Assembly (NCBI GenBank): GCA_019247865.1
Contig: JAFBAJ010000471.1
Location: forward strand, 1 to 18,711
Origin: Acidobacteriota bacterium
GTDB taxonomy: Bacteria > Acidobacteriota > Blastocatellia > Pyrinomonadales > Pyrinomonadaceae
DNA: 18,711 nt
Direction of reading: 5' to 3'
Under the pieces are notes generated by a model. It worked only from the letters and a program-made list of their open reading frames with translations, was not told the DNA's origin and did no database searches. Of the stretch, positions 7,397-15,146 are shown piece after piece. Numbering within the stretch: the stretch's first letter is position 1; each line of letters starts with the position of its first letter. The position numbers and the translations under genes were made by a program.

Positions 7397-8895
7397 CAGG
7401 CGGCCTGAGGCTTTAAGATGAGCAGCGTGATGTCGTCGTGCTGCGGCGTGCCGTCGGCGAAGCGGTCGAGCGCCGCAAAGACGCTCTCGACGATCCGCGA
7501 CGCGGGCTCTGCCGCCACACTCGTCAGATGTTCGACGAGCCGCGCCTCGCCCCATTCCTCTTCATCTTTATTATAAGCCTCCGAAACCCCGTCCGAGTAT
7601 AAGGCCAGCAGGTCGCCCGCGCGCAGCTCGAAACGCTGCTCCTCATAGCTTGAGCCCGGCAGCATCCCCAGCGGCAGCCCGGTGGATTTCAGCAGCTCCG
7701 GCGCGCGCCCTGCCTGCCGCAGCAGGATGCACTCGTTATGCCCGGCGTTGACGTAGCGCCCGCTGCCCGTCGCCGTGTCCACTTCGACGAGCAGCGCGGT
7801 CACGAACTTGTTCGCGGGCGACGCCGCATGAAGCAGCTCATTGATCTGCGCCGCCAGCTCCGTGAGCGAATGCGTCTGCCCGACCAGCGCGCGTAAGCTG
7901 GCCTGCATGTTGCTCATCAAAAGCGCCGCGGGCAGTCCCTTGCCGGAGACATCCGCGACGCAGAAGAGATAGTTGGAGGAGTGCGCGCCGTTCTCGCTCG
8001 CGACGTGCAGCGCGTCGTAATAATCGCCGCCGCAGACGCGCGCCGGTCGGCTCTGCGCGGCCACGTTGTAACCGTCCGGCTCGGGCATGCGTTGTGGAAA
8101 CAGCTCCTGTTGGATCGAGGCGGCCAGCGCCAGCTCCTGCTCGACGAGCGCGAGACGTGCGCGCTCCTGCTCGTTCTGCACACGCAGCTCGGCCGCCGTC
8201 CGCTCATGCTCCAGCTCGCGCTCCGACAGCTCTTTGACCTGCACCAGTTGCTCTTCCAGATTCCGATTCGTCCGCGCAAAGGCGCGCGCCAGAAAGACTG
8301 AGTTCGCGATGATGATGCCGCAGATGGCGAGCTGGTTGACCAGGACGTTCCAGAACTGCGACACAGGAGCTTTGAAAGCGAGCACATCTTTCAGCGGCCC
8401 GGAGGCCAGCAACGCGACGCCGAGGCCGATGATCCAGGCCCCATCCCTCTTCTCAATCAGCGCGCGCACGATGATGCGCAACGATTCGATGACGACGAAG
8501 GTCGGCAACACCAGCCGCAGCCAGACGACATCCCCCAGCGGCGGCGAGACGGTTTGCGCCAGCGCGATCAAAAGCCACAACGCGAGCACCACCCAAAACT
8601 GCCGCGCGACCGGCAGCGAGAAGGCCGCGTACAGAAAGAGCACGAAGGCGAAGACCGCAAAGCCCAGACTGTAGAGCTTGGCGAGATTGATGATGGTCGC
8701 CGCCTGCGCGCCGTAATCCGACGCCTGCAGGACATCCGAAGTCAACTGCCGGACGGCGATGCTGAAAGCGAAAAGGCTGAAGAAGAGGTTGGCGCGCTGG
8801 CGCGGGTAGAAGAGGTAGAGCAGGAGGTGCAGCAGTGCGAGCGCGAGGACAAAGCCGATGCTCAGGATGTAGATGTTAGCGTTCATAGCTCGCAT
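7396..8895 (-). CDS. Membrane-bound SpoIIE-type PP2C Ser/Thr phosphatase
   Basis: A 499-residue phosphatase. The N-terminal half (about 8-205) has six or seven hydrophobic segments (for example IGFVLALALLHLLLYLF and SLGFAVFAFVLFLYAAF) and is presumably a membrane sensor. A Glu/Arg-rich coiled coil (about 208-262) leads to a SpoIIE/RsbU-type PP2C domain with VCGGDYYDAL (289-294), VADVSGKG (313-320, metal ligand D315), YVNAGHNE, LYSDGVSEA (D435) and HDDITLLIL (D488). All acidic metal-binding motifs are present, so activity is expected, on a phosphoserine/threonine target such as an anti-sigma-factor antagonist; no such partner lies in the window. ATG 8895 is one base after the TAG of the VWFA gene (ATG 8886 is an alternative), implying coupled translation. 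The membrane signal it senses is not readable from sequence. Confidence 0.92.
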   Translation of the reverse strand: MRAMNANIYILSIGFVLALALLHLLLYLFYPRQRANLFFSLFAFSIAVRQLTSDVLQASDYGAQAATIINLAKLYSLGFAVFAFVLFLYAAFSLPVARQFWVVLALWLLIALAQTVSPPLGDVVWLRLVLPTFVVIESLRIIVRALIEKRDGAWIIGLGVALLASGPLKDVLAFKAPVSQFWNVLVNQLAICGIIIANSVFLARAFARTNRNLEEQLVQVKELSERELEHERTAAELRVQNEQERARLALVEQELALAASIQQELFPQRMPEPDGYNVAAQSRPARVCGGDYYDALHVASENGAHSSNYLFCVADVSGKGLPAALLMSNMQASLRALVGQTHSLTELAAQINELLHAASPANKFVTALLVEVDTATGSGRYVNAGHNECILLRQAGRAPELLKSTGLPLGMLPGSSYEEQRFELRAGDLLALYSDGVSEAYNKDEEEWGEARLVEHLTSVAAEPASRIVESVFAALDRFADGTPQHDDITLLILKPQAA

Positions 8896-8896
8896 T

Positions 8897-10633
8897 CTAC
8901 GGCGCGGCGACGTTGACCGTCGGGCTCAGGCGCACAGACACATCCTCTCTTCTGGCCCGCACGCGGACGCGACGCCCGCGCGACTCCGCGAGGTTCGACG
9001 CGTAGGTGATGGTGTACGAATTGCGCAGCTGCGCGACCACGTCATCGTAGGCGCGCTGCAAATCCTCTATCCGCTTGATCGGATAGTAGACGCCGCCCGA
9101 AACGCTTGCCAGCCGCTTGCCCTCATCCTCCGCGCGCGTCGTCAGCGTCAGATAGCGCGTGCGCAGAGGATCGAGCGTGGTCTGCGGCGCGGGGCGGCTC
9201 GCTTCCGGCACGAGCTCCGACGGAATGTAGAGCGGATAGACGAGCGCGCCCGATTCGAGCACTTCGTCGATCAGCGACTCGAACGGGACGAACGAGCGGT
9301 TGTCGTCGCCGTCCGACATGATGACGACGGCCGTGCGCTCGCCGCGCAGAGGCTTGAGCGTATCCACCAGCACGTAGGCCAGCGCGTCGTAGAGCGCGGT
9401 CGAGCCTCCGGCCTCGATCAGGTCGAGCCGTTCGGAGAGCGCGCGGCGGTCGGTCGTAAAGTTCGAGATGACCTGTATGTCGTCGCGAAAGCTGATGATG
9501 GCGATGCGGTCCTGCGCGCTGGCCGTCGCTAAGAAGTTGCGCGCGGCCTTGCGTATGAAATCTATGTGCTCTTCGACGCTGCCCGACACGTCCAGCAGGA
9601 GCACCAGATTGAAGGGCTCGGTCGTGGGCTTGACCTCGGTCACACGGCGCTCCTCGCCGTTCTCGACGACGACGAAGTCGCTCTCTTTGAGCCCGCCGAC
9701 GGCCCGTCCGGTCCGGTCAGTGACGTTGGCCGTGACGCGCATGAGCTGCGGCGCGACCGCCGTGGCGAACTCTCCGGGCGGACGCGAGGCGAGCACGGGC
9801 GCGCTCTGCGGCGGAGGCAGCGTGCGCGCATAGTCTCCGAAGAGCTTGGGCGAGACCTGCCGGATGGCCTCCATCAAACCGCTGTTGCCGCTGCGGACGA
9901 TGGCGCGCGCAGCCTCCGTCAGGGCGCGGTCGCGCAGGTCGGAAGGGGCGCGGCTCGGATCAACATTGAAGAGGACGACGCCGCGCTGCGTCGCAAACTC
10001 AAGCTCGATGCGCGCCTCTTTTTTGGCTTTCTTGTCGCCGACGCGGCCGTTGATGACGAACCAGCCGCCAGCCTTCTCCTTGACCTTAGGCAGCTCCGGG
10101 TCGCTCAGAAAACGGGGGCGGCTGGCCTCCCAGACGAAATTGAACTTGACGGAATCGAGCGGCACGTCTGCGTGGATCGTGCCGGTGTCGGTCGTCACTT
10201 CCGCGAAGGCGAAATTGCCGACGACATCCACCGCGCCAGCATCGCTCGTGACCTTGATCTTCGCGCGCGGCGGGACGCGCACGGTGATGTCGATCCGGTC
10301 CGGCTCTTTGCGACCGCGCACGTCTATCTCGACATGCTCGCCCGAGACGGACGCCTTGATGTCCGTCTCGGCGATGGTTGCGCCCGGCGAGACCGCGCCG
10401 ATGGTCACTTTCTGCTCCGGCTCGTCCGAAGCGATGACGCTCACGCGGCCGTTGCGGTTTTTGATCGAGACGGAGACTTTATCCGGCGTCTTCAATTCAC
10501 GATAAAGCCCCTGCGCGCGGGTCTGCGTCGCGCCTCCGAGCAGGAAGAGCGAGACGCAGAGTGCGAACAGTAAGTGTGTGCGAAAACGGGAAGCACGCGC
10601 GGGGAGCTGCGCCGGACAGCCTGGGTACATCAT
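8897..10633 (-). CDS. Exported VWFA-related acidobacterial protein with N-terminal DUF4097-like domain
   Basis: A 578-residue exported protein. The signal peptide has a long basic n-region, a core LLFALCVSLFLLGG and a cleavage near TRA/QGL. Residues about 46-170 form short beta repeats (SVSIKNRNGRVSVIA, ADAGAVDVVGN-type and TDTGTIHADV strands) like the DUF4097 beta-solenoid. A middle alpha-rich linker leads to a VWA domain with a complete MIDAS metal site: DVSGS (D348), T412 in GGSTALYDAL and D441 in SDGDDN, followed by the SGGVYYPI and LRNSYTITY elements seen in the 'VWFA-related Acidobacterial domain' group. The start is uncertain: ATG 10633 has GGGG five bases upstream; ATG 10630 and 10657 and TTG 10672 are alternatives. 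A weak promoter-like pair (TTGACC 10672-10667, CACACT 10648-10643) precedes it. It is the first gene of the seven-gene minus-strand string. A role in surface adhesion or assembly is inference. Confidence 0.9.
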   Translation of the reverse strand: MMYPGCPAQLPARASRFRTHLLFALCVSLFLLGGATQTRAQGLYRELKTPDKVSVSIKNRNGRVSVIASDEPEQKVTIGAVSPGATIAETDIKASVSGEHVEIDVRGRKEPDRIDITVRVPPRAKIKVTSDAGAVDVVGNFAFAEVTTDTGTIHADVPLDSVKFNFVWEASRPRFLSDPELPKVKEKAGGWFVINGRVGDKKAKKEARIELEFATQRGVVLFNVDPSRAPSDLRDRALTEAARAIVRSGNSGLMEAIRQVSPKLFGDYARTLPPPQSAPVLASRPPGEFATAVAPQLMRVTANVTDRTGRAVGGLKESDFVVVENGEERRVTEVKPTTEPFNLVLLLDVSGSVEEHIDFIRKAARNFLATASAQDRIAIISFRDDIQVISNFTTDRRALSERLDLIEAGGSTALYDALAYVLVDTLKPLRGERTAVVIMSDGDDNRSFVPFESLIDEVLESGALVYPLYIPSELVPEASRPAPQTTLDPLRTRYLTLTTRAEDEGKRLASVSGGVYYPIKRIEDLQRAYDDVVAQLRNSYTITYASNLAESRGRRVRVRARREDVSVRLSPTVNVAAP

Positions 10634-10696
10634 AACCCCACGAGTGTGCCTGCGCATGACGGCTGTGGTCAAGCGCGCATTTGTGCAGAAATGACA

Positions 10697-10749
10697 AAGG
10701 CCGTTGAGAAAACCGAGATGCTGAATCTCAGATTTTTCCCAACGGCCTT
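10697..10749 (-). terminator. Long hairpin, likely transcription terminator of the exported-protein gene at 10772-11425
   Basis: The left arm AAGGCCGTTGAGAAAA and the right arm TTTTTCCCAACGGCCTT pair over about 16 positions with one mismatch. A second stem, GAGAT and ATCTC around GCTGA, sits inside. The hairpin starts 22 bases beyond the stop of the minus-strand gene; read on that strand the stem is followed by TTTGTCATTT, a modest U-run. It could work in either direction, but no plus-strand gene enters it. Confidence 0.7.
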
Positions 10750-10771
10750 CACCGTGAGCAATCGTTCGGGG

Positions 10772-11425
10772 CTAGCGGTCGGTGAATTCCCACTCGACCG
10801 GCTGACCACCTTTGGCGGCGGGAGCGTCCAACGGAATCTTGACCGCTTTCAAGCGCGCGACGGGAACGGCCCGCCTGTTGCCCTTGACCAGCGCGGCCAG
10901 CTCTTTTTCCAGCTCGCAGGAGGTCTTCTCGTCCAGCCTGACGCCACGCAGCAGAGCCTTGACGGACGCGGTCTTGTTGTCGAGATAGGGCGCGACAGCA
11001 TCCATTTCAGAATTGACCTTCACGAAGACCTGCCGGCGCGCGACCGCTTCCGCCTGCAAACTGTTAAGCACCGGCGCGGCCGGAACGGCGACGAACTCTG
11101 CGGGCAGAGTCTTCGCGAAAGCGAACTCGAACGCACGGTTGCGTGCGGACGGCTGCGCGGGCGTGCGCGGCCTGACGTTTGCGACCTGCGCGCTGTTCGC
11201 GGCGGGCGCGTTGCAGGCTGCCGCCGGCGCAGGCTCCGCTTGCTGTGGCACGACGGCCTGGCTCTCTTCCGCCGGAGCGCCGATGTTCAGGAGCAGTTGT
11301 AACAGCTCGACCTGCGCCTGATTCTGCGCGGCGGCCACGAAGATTCGGAAATGCTGTGCGGCGCGCGGCGTCGCCGCCAGTGCCATCATTGAAAATAGGA
11401 AGATCGTGATACCCTTGCGTTTCAT
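10772..11425 (-). CDS. Exported protein of unknown function
   Basis: A 217-residue protein with signal peptide MKRKGITIFLFSMMALAATP, cleavage probably near PRAAQ. An Ala/Pro/Gln-rich low-complexity linker (about 50-95) joins a short N-terminal helix (QVELLQLLLNIG) to a C-terminal region (about 95-217) with helices around NSEMDAVAPYLDNKTASVKA and DEKTSCELEKELAALVKGN and a final beta-like VARLKAVKIPLD. No family recognised. I chose ATG 11425 over the longer frame from 11482 because AGGTG lies four bases upstream and a signal peptide begins there. It is a single-gene unit: its own promoter at 11499-11527 and a hairpin terminator just past its stop. Confidence 0.72.
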   Translation of the reverse strand: MKRKGITIFLFSMMALAATPRAAQHFRIFVAAAQNQAQVELLQLLLNIGAPAEESQAVVPQQAEPAPAAACNAPAANSAQVANVRPRTPAQPSARNRAFEFAFAKTLPAEFVAVPAAPVLNSLQAEAVARRQVFVKVNSEMDAVAPYLDNKTASVKALLRGVRLDEKTSCELEKELAALVKGNRRAVPVARLKAVKIPLDAPAAKGGQPVEWEFTDR

Positions 11426-11498
11426 CTCGCACCTGCCCGTCTGTCTTCTGTTGAATGATGAAAAGAAAATTCCAGAGCGCAATTCGTCTGTGCTATCT

Positions 11499-11527
11499 AT
11501 AATACGCCGCGCCGCCTGATTTGTTAC
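11499..11527 (-). promoter_or_regulatory. Sigma70-like promoter for the exported-protein gene 10772-11425
   Basis: On the minus strand, -35 GTAACA (11527-11522, four of six consensus bases) and -10 TATTAT (11504-11499, five of six) are separated by exactly 17 bases. Predicted transcription start is near 11492, giving a leader of about 65 bases before ATG 11425. It lies in an AT-richer pocket of an otherwise GC-rich region. Confidence 0.5.
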
Positions 11528-11635
11528 CGCTGTCGGCCTCTTTTTACGTTTTCTTTACGCCGCGCGTCTGGTGATTTTTGCGCTTCCAATCAGGTAAACA
11601 CCGCCTGCGCGGGATTTGTGGCAGGAAATTTTTAA

Positions 11636-11739
11636 GTTTCACGCAAAGGCGCGAAGGAGAGACAAAAGCACGCGATAGAGCCTGAAGGCCACTTGCTCTA
11701 TGCGTGCTTCTGTTTTCCCTTTGCGCCTTTGCGTGAAAC
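11636..11739. repeat. CGCAAAG-type long inverted repeat, element 1
   Basis: Outer arms GTTTCACGCAAAGGCGC(G/A)AAGG (11636-11657) and its complement ending GCGTGAAAC (to 11739) pair over 22 positions with one mismatch. Nested inside is a second, different palindrome: AAGCACGCGATAGAGC against GCTCTATGCGTGCTT with a one-base bulge, loop around CTGAAGGCCACTT. The whole can fold into one hairpin of about 104 bases. Its edge touches the TAG stop (11742-11740) of the hydrolase gene, so it may also serve as that gene's 3' end structure. Related elements lie at 15183 and 16987. Confidence 0.85.
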
Positions 11740-12456
11740 CTATTTCTGATTCGCCCACTCAACTACCGGATCGACCCATTCTTTGAGCGGCCGGTAGAGA
11801 ATCGCGTGCCCGGTGCCCACCTTGAGCTCGATCTCCCGATGCCGATTGAGCCCCGTGGCGCGCGCGAAGATCTTGCGGCAGGTCGTGCCGAACTCGTCTT
11901 TGACATCGTAGATCGAGAGCACGTTGCCGTAGAGATCGACCTCGAAATTCTTCAGCACCCAGTCGTTACAGTTCGACATGATGACGAAATTCACGTCCCT
12001 GTTCCTGAGGAGCGTCGAGACCATCATTGTAATCACAGAGCCTTTGGAAGCTCCGACCACGGTGATGTGCTGCGGCGCGACGCCGGCCTTGAGGAGCGCC
12101 CTGATCTGCTCGACGACCCTGGGCGCGTACTCCTTGATGTCAGTCCCCTGCCTGCGCGCCTCGCTGATGACGACGAAGCCTTTGCCCGCTAAGGTCTTCA
12201 GAATCTCTTCGTACTCGTAGACGCCGTACCTCTCGTCGGTCGGGCGGATGCCCTTCTCTTCGATGATGCGGCCGTGCAGGTAGAAGAGATACCGCGCCTG
12301 CGTGTCAATCTTTTCGGGCACGTCTTTGAGGACGGAGCCACGCGTCTCATTCGTCTCATTAGCCGCTGGGCGCGCAGGCTTTTTCTGCCCGCACGCGGCC
12401 GTTGCGAGAAGCAGCAGCAGGCCACAGACGCAGATGCCGCGAAGTAAATTGTTCAT
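11740..12456 (-). CDS. Exported alpha/beta hydrolase-fold protein
   Basis: A 238-residue protein with a signal sequence (LLRGICVCGLLLLLATAACG). The cysteine at residue 22 could be lipidated, but the lipobox is poor, so simple secretion is also possible. The mature part shows an alpha/beta hydrolase layout: YLFYLHGRIIEE (strand then HG), GKGFVVISEARRQGTD, the nucleophile elbow VVGASKGS (S137 in GASKG), a likely acid in YDVKDEFG (D184 or D187) and the catalytic His in VGTGHAILY (H217). The substrate is unknown; an esterase or peptidase-like role is only implied by the fold. It begins 8 bases after the stop of the preceding exported-protein gene, so the two form a pair. Its stop abuts repeat element 1. 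Confidence 0.83.
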   Translation of the reverse strand: MNNLLRGICVCGLLLLLATAACGQKKPARPAANETNETRGSVLKDVPEKIDTQARYLFYLHGRIIEEKGIRPTDERYGVYEYEEILKTLAGKGFVVISEARRQGTDIKEYAPRVVEQIRALLKAGVAPQHITVVGASKGSVITMMVSTLLRNRDVNFVIMSNCNDWVLKNFEVDLYGNVLSIYDVKDEFGTTCRKIFARATGLNRHREIELKVGTGHAILYRPLKEWVDPVVEWANQK

Positions 12457-12464
12457 CTCAATTT

Positions 12465-13007
12465 TTATGTCCCGTTAAAGCCGATCCGCATGCGCCGTAT
12501 GTTCGCGCCCGGGAATTTGTTCGTGGCCTGCACCGTCTTGAGCATCTGCTCGGCCTGGGCCTTGCTCGTGCCCGCATAGACGGCCATGAAATGGAAGTTG
12601 TCCGACAACATGCTCGTTGCGTTCCCGCGGTCGTTCAGGGCCTCGTAGTAGAGCTGACCCGCCTCCGAACATCTCGACGTGAAGACCTTGTTCTTAGGAA
12701 AGGCGGACTGCGCCTCGCGCCGCTCATCCTCCGGGATAATTTTCTCGCAGTCGCTCGGGCCGAGCTTGGCGCTCTTGAGAATCACCGCGTAGAACGGCTC
12801 GGATTCGTAGATGACCGCATTCTGCGGGAACCGCAGGGGGAGATCGTGTGGCTCGAAAGATTCACCGCCGGGACATTTCAAGGTCGGGTCGCCGCAAATC
12901 TTACCCGGCTGCGGCCGCCGTGTGCGCCGCGTCTGCGCCTCCGAAAAGCCGTAGAGGGATAAGCCGAGCAGCAGGACGAGCAGGCTGCTGAAAAGTTTGA
13001 GCTTCAT
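12465..13007 (-). CDS. Exported protein with possible SPOR-like C-terminus
   Basis: A 180-residue protein with signal peptide MKLKLFSSLLVLLLGLSLYG, cleavage near SEAQ. The mature part has four cysteines (KICGDPTLKCPGG, SDCEKII, TSRCSEAG), suggesting disulfides. The C-terminal 45 residues (FHFMAVYAGTSKAQAEQMLK and onward) resemble the beta-alpha pattern of SPOR peptidoglycan-binding domains; this is a weak, by-eye match. ATG 13007 was chosen over the longer frame from 13037: AAGG lies six bases and AGGAG about 11 bases upstream, and the signal peptide starts there. It lies 54 bases after uvrC and 8 bases before the hydrolase gene, same strand; function unknown. Confidence 0.78.
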   Translation of the reverse strand: MKLKLFSSLLVLLLGLSLYGFSEAQTRRTRRPQPGKICGDPTLKCPGGESFEPHDLPLRFPQNAVIYESEPFYAVILKSAKLGPSDCEKIIPEDERREAQSAFPKNKVFTSRCSEAGQLYYEALNDRGNATSMLSDNFHFMAVYAGTSKAQAEQMLKTVQATNKFPGANIRRMRIGFNGT

Positions 13008-13061
13008 TTGAAACCTTCTCCTTCTGAGTAATCTCAAAACTGAAACTGCAAATCTTAAATC

Positions 13062-15137
13062 TTAATTCTCTTCTTCATCCGCGAGCTTCTCGCGTTTGAC
13101 GGAATGCGGGTTGGTCGAGCGCTCGCCGCGTTTGCGCGTGCGACTCCGGCGCTGGCGCAGTTGTCCCGTGTGGTCTACCGAGCGGATCGGTTGCAAGTCT
13201 GCGGCGTCGCCCGCCGGGTCGTCAAGGCGCGTCTCGATCTCTGCCGGTTCGATCATTGCCGGAGCTTCAACAGCATCGCTCTCATCTTCGCGCGCGCCTT
13301 CGGCGAGAGCACGCTGGCGCGTGAAGTGCTCGAAGATATCTTCGGCGGTCTTGCGTCCGACGAAGGGCGAAAGCTCCGCGACCGAGGCCGAGGCGACGCG
13401 CTGGATCGAGCCGAAGTTTCTCAGCAGACGCGTCTTGCGTTTGTCGCCGACGCCCGGAATCGCCGTCAGCTCCGAAGTAAAGTCGCGCAGCTCGCGCCGT
13501 TTGCGATGATAAGAGACGGCCGTCCGGTGCGTCTCGTCGCGGATCATCTGGATCAGACGCAGGACGGGCGAATGGGAATCGAGAAAGACGGGCTCGTGCT
13601 CGCGGCCTTTGACCAGCAGGTGCGAGACTTCGTTGTGCCTGCGCGGTGGCTTGACGACGCCGATCATCGGGATGGCCTCCAAATCCAGCTCGCGCATCGC
13701 GTCGGCCGCAGCGCCGAGCTGCCCTTTGCCTCCGTCGATCATCACCAGGTCGGGCAAAGGCTGCTGCTCATCCAGCTGGCGGCGATAGCGACGAAAGACT
13801 GCCTCGCGCATCGAAGCCACGTCGTTCGAGCCCTCGACCGAACGGATGCGAAACTTGCGATACTCGGCGCGGTTCATCTTGCCGTTTTCGCAGACCACCA
13901 TCCCGGCGACGTTCTCCGCGCCGGAGATGTTCGAGATGTCGAACGATTCGATGCGCGCGGGAAAACGCGGCAGCTCCAGCACCTCCTGCAACTCTTCGAG
14001 CACGCGTTCCATGTCCGGCTTGAGCACGCGGAAGCGCTGCTCGAAGGCGAGCTTCGCGTTCTTCTCGACGAGGTCGATCATCTCGCGCTTCTCGCCGCGT
14101 TGCGGATCGAGGATACGCACGCGTCGCCCGCGTCTCTCGGTCAGGGCTTTCTCCAGAACTTCGCGGTCGGCGAAATCCACCGGGACGTGTATCTCGCGCG
14201 GCACGTAATCGGTCGAATAATACTGCGCCAGCACGTCGCTCAAAAATGCTGATGGATCAAAGTCCTCTTCCGGCAGATCTTCCCAGAAGAACTCTCTGCG
14301 GCCGACGACCTTTCCTTCGCGCATGGTAAAGAGTTGCAGAGCGAGCCGCGCGCCCTCTCGATAATAGCCGAAGATGTCCACGTCCCGCTCGGGCGAGGTC
14401 GCCATCTTCTGCTGCTCTGCGATGGCGAGCACGGTCTTGCGCAGGTCGCGATACTTGGCGGCCATCTCAAAGCGCATCTCTTCGGAAGCCTGTGTCATGC
14501 GCGCTTCGAGCTGGTCGGCCAGCTCCCTGTTTTTTCCTTCGAGCAGGAGCCGCACGTCGCGTACGGCCTCCTGATATTCGGCGGGCGTGCACAAGCCTTT
14601 GACGCACGGCCCGAGGCAGCGCTTGATGTGATACTCCAGGCACGGGCGCGGCAAGCGGCCGTCGATCTCTATGTCGCAGGTGCGAAGCTGGAACGTGCGG
14701 TTGATGAGATCGATCGTGCGCCGCGCGAGCGAGGCCGGAAGGAACGGGCCGAAATAGAGCGCGCCGTCGCGGTTCACCTTGCGCGTAATCATCACGCGCG
14801 GGAACGGCTCGTTGATGGTCAGCTTGAGATGCGGGTACTGCTTATCGTCCTTGAGCAGGATGTTATAGCGCGGCTTGTGCTGCTTGATGAGATTCGATTC
14901 GAGGACCAGAGCTTCGACCTCTGTGTCGGTGACGATAAACTCCAGGTCTGCGATGCGCCGCACCAGCTCGCGCGTCTTGCGGTCGTGGCCGCGCCCGGAT
15001 TGAAAATAGGAGCGCACGCGATTGCGCAAATTTTTGGCCTTGCCGATATAGATGATCTTCCCCGCCTCGTCCTTGTGCAGGTAGACGCCGGGCGAGACCG
15101 GCAGGTTTTTCAGTTTTTCTTCTAAAGCCAGATTCAC
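13062..15137 (-). CDS. uvrC: UvrABC excinuclease subunit C
   Basis: Makes both incisions in nucleotide excision repair with UvrB; cytoplasmic. The 691 residues hold the GIY-YIG nuclease (about 14-95: GVYL, IIYIGKAKNLRNRVRSYF, E80 in LVLESNLIK). Four cysteines C154, C166, C174 and C178 sit at the same positions as those reported to hold the Fe-S cluster of E. coli UvrC. Then come a UVR motif (about 203-240), an RNase H-like nuclease (D400 in ESFDIS, D468 in MIDGGKGQL, H537) and a helix-hairpin-helix region (TAIPGVGDKRKTRLLRNFGS, about 557-605). A tail of about 75 residues follows, first acidic then Arg/Lys-rich (QRRSRTRKRGER), beyond the usual family end of about 610-620. The start is GTG 15137, giving the family-typical MNLALEEKLKNLPVSPGVYL; no ribosome site is visible upstream. 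Confidence 0.97.
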   Translation of the reverse strand: MNLALEEKLKNLPVSPGVYLHKDEAGKIIYIGKAKNLRNRVRSYFQSGRGHDRKTRELVRRIADLEFIVTDTEVEALVLESNLIKQHKPRYNILLKDDKQYPHLKLTINEPFPRVMITRKVNRDGALYFGPFLPASLARRTIDLINRTFQLRTCDIEIDGRLPRPCLEYHIKRCLGPCVKGLCTPAEYQEAVRDVRLLLEGKNRELADQLEARMTQASEEMRFEMAAKYRDLRKTVLAIAEQQKMATSPERDVDIFGYYREGARLALQLFTMREGKVVGRREFFWEDLPEEDFDPSAFLSDVLAQYYSTDYVPREIHVPVDFADREVLEKALTERRGRRVRILDPQRGEKREMIDLVEKNAKLAFEQRFRVLKPDMERVLEELQEVLELPRFPARIESFDISNISGAENVAGMVVCENGKMNRAEYRKFRIRSVEGSNDVASMREAVFRRYRRQLDEQQPLPDLVMIDGGKGQLGAAADAMRELDLEAIPMIGVVKPPRRHNEVSHLLVKGREHEPVFLDSHSPVLRLIQMIRDETHRTAVSYHRKRRELRDFTSELTAIPGVGDKRKTRLLRNFGSIQRVASASVAELSPFVGRKTAEDIFEHFTRQRALAEGAREDESDAVEAPAMIEPAEIETRLDDPAGDAADLQPIRSVDHTGQLRQRRSRTRKRGERSTNPHSVKREKLADEEEN

Positions 15138-15146
15138 GTTGGTGTT

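Larger units (their letters stand above)
3000..10633 (-). other. Seven-gene minus-strand operon (VWFA - PP2C - xseA - DUF2939-like - xseB - ispA - YD-repeat)
   Basis: Junctions in transcription order: VWFA TAG, one base, phosphatase ATG; phosphatase TGA, 64 bases holding a possible 22-codon ORF, xseA ATG; xseA/DUF2939-like ATGA overlap; DUF2939-like/xseB ATGA overlap; xseB/ispA 17-base overlap; ispA, 25 bases, YD-repeat gene. No hairpin terminator was seen inside. A hairpin at 10697-10749 separates it from the gene upstream. Co-transcription is inferred from spacing only. Confidence 0.7.
11426..11739. other. Intergenic region of 314 bases
   Basis: It holds the ribosome site and leader of the gene at 10772-11425, that gene's promoter (11499-11527), an AT-rich stretch around 11540-11580 without recognised signal, and the inverted-repeat element 11636-11739. 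A small frame crossing 11544-11762 reads through the repeat and is not a credible gene. No tRNA or other structured RNA was recognised. Confidence 0.6.

Noticed and set aside
9566..10573. 335-codon plus-strand frame opposite the VWFA gene
   Set aside because: Shadow of a gene with clear domains; Arg/Ala/Asp-rich composition and no homology signal.
11603..11625. Short CCTGC...GCAGG stem followed by a T-run
   Set aside because: Five-pair stem with a long loop and no plus-strand gene upstream to terminate.
11544..11762. 72-codon minus-strand frame in the intergenic region
   Set aside because: It reads through repeat element 1 (peptide HAKAQREN), the familiar spurious product of CGCAAAG repeats, and overlaps the hydrolase stop.
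13104..14252. 382-codon plus-strand frame opposite uvrC
   Set aside because: Shadow of uvrC, with composition set by uvrC third-codon bias.
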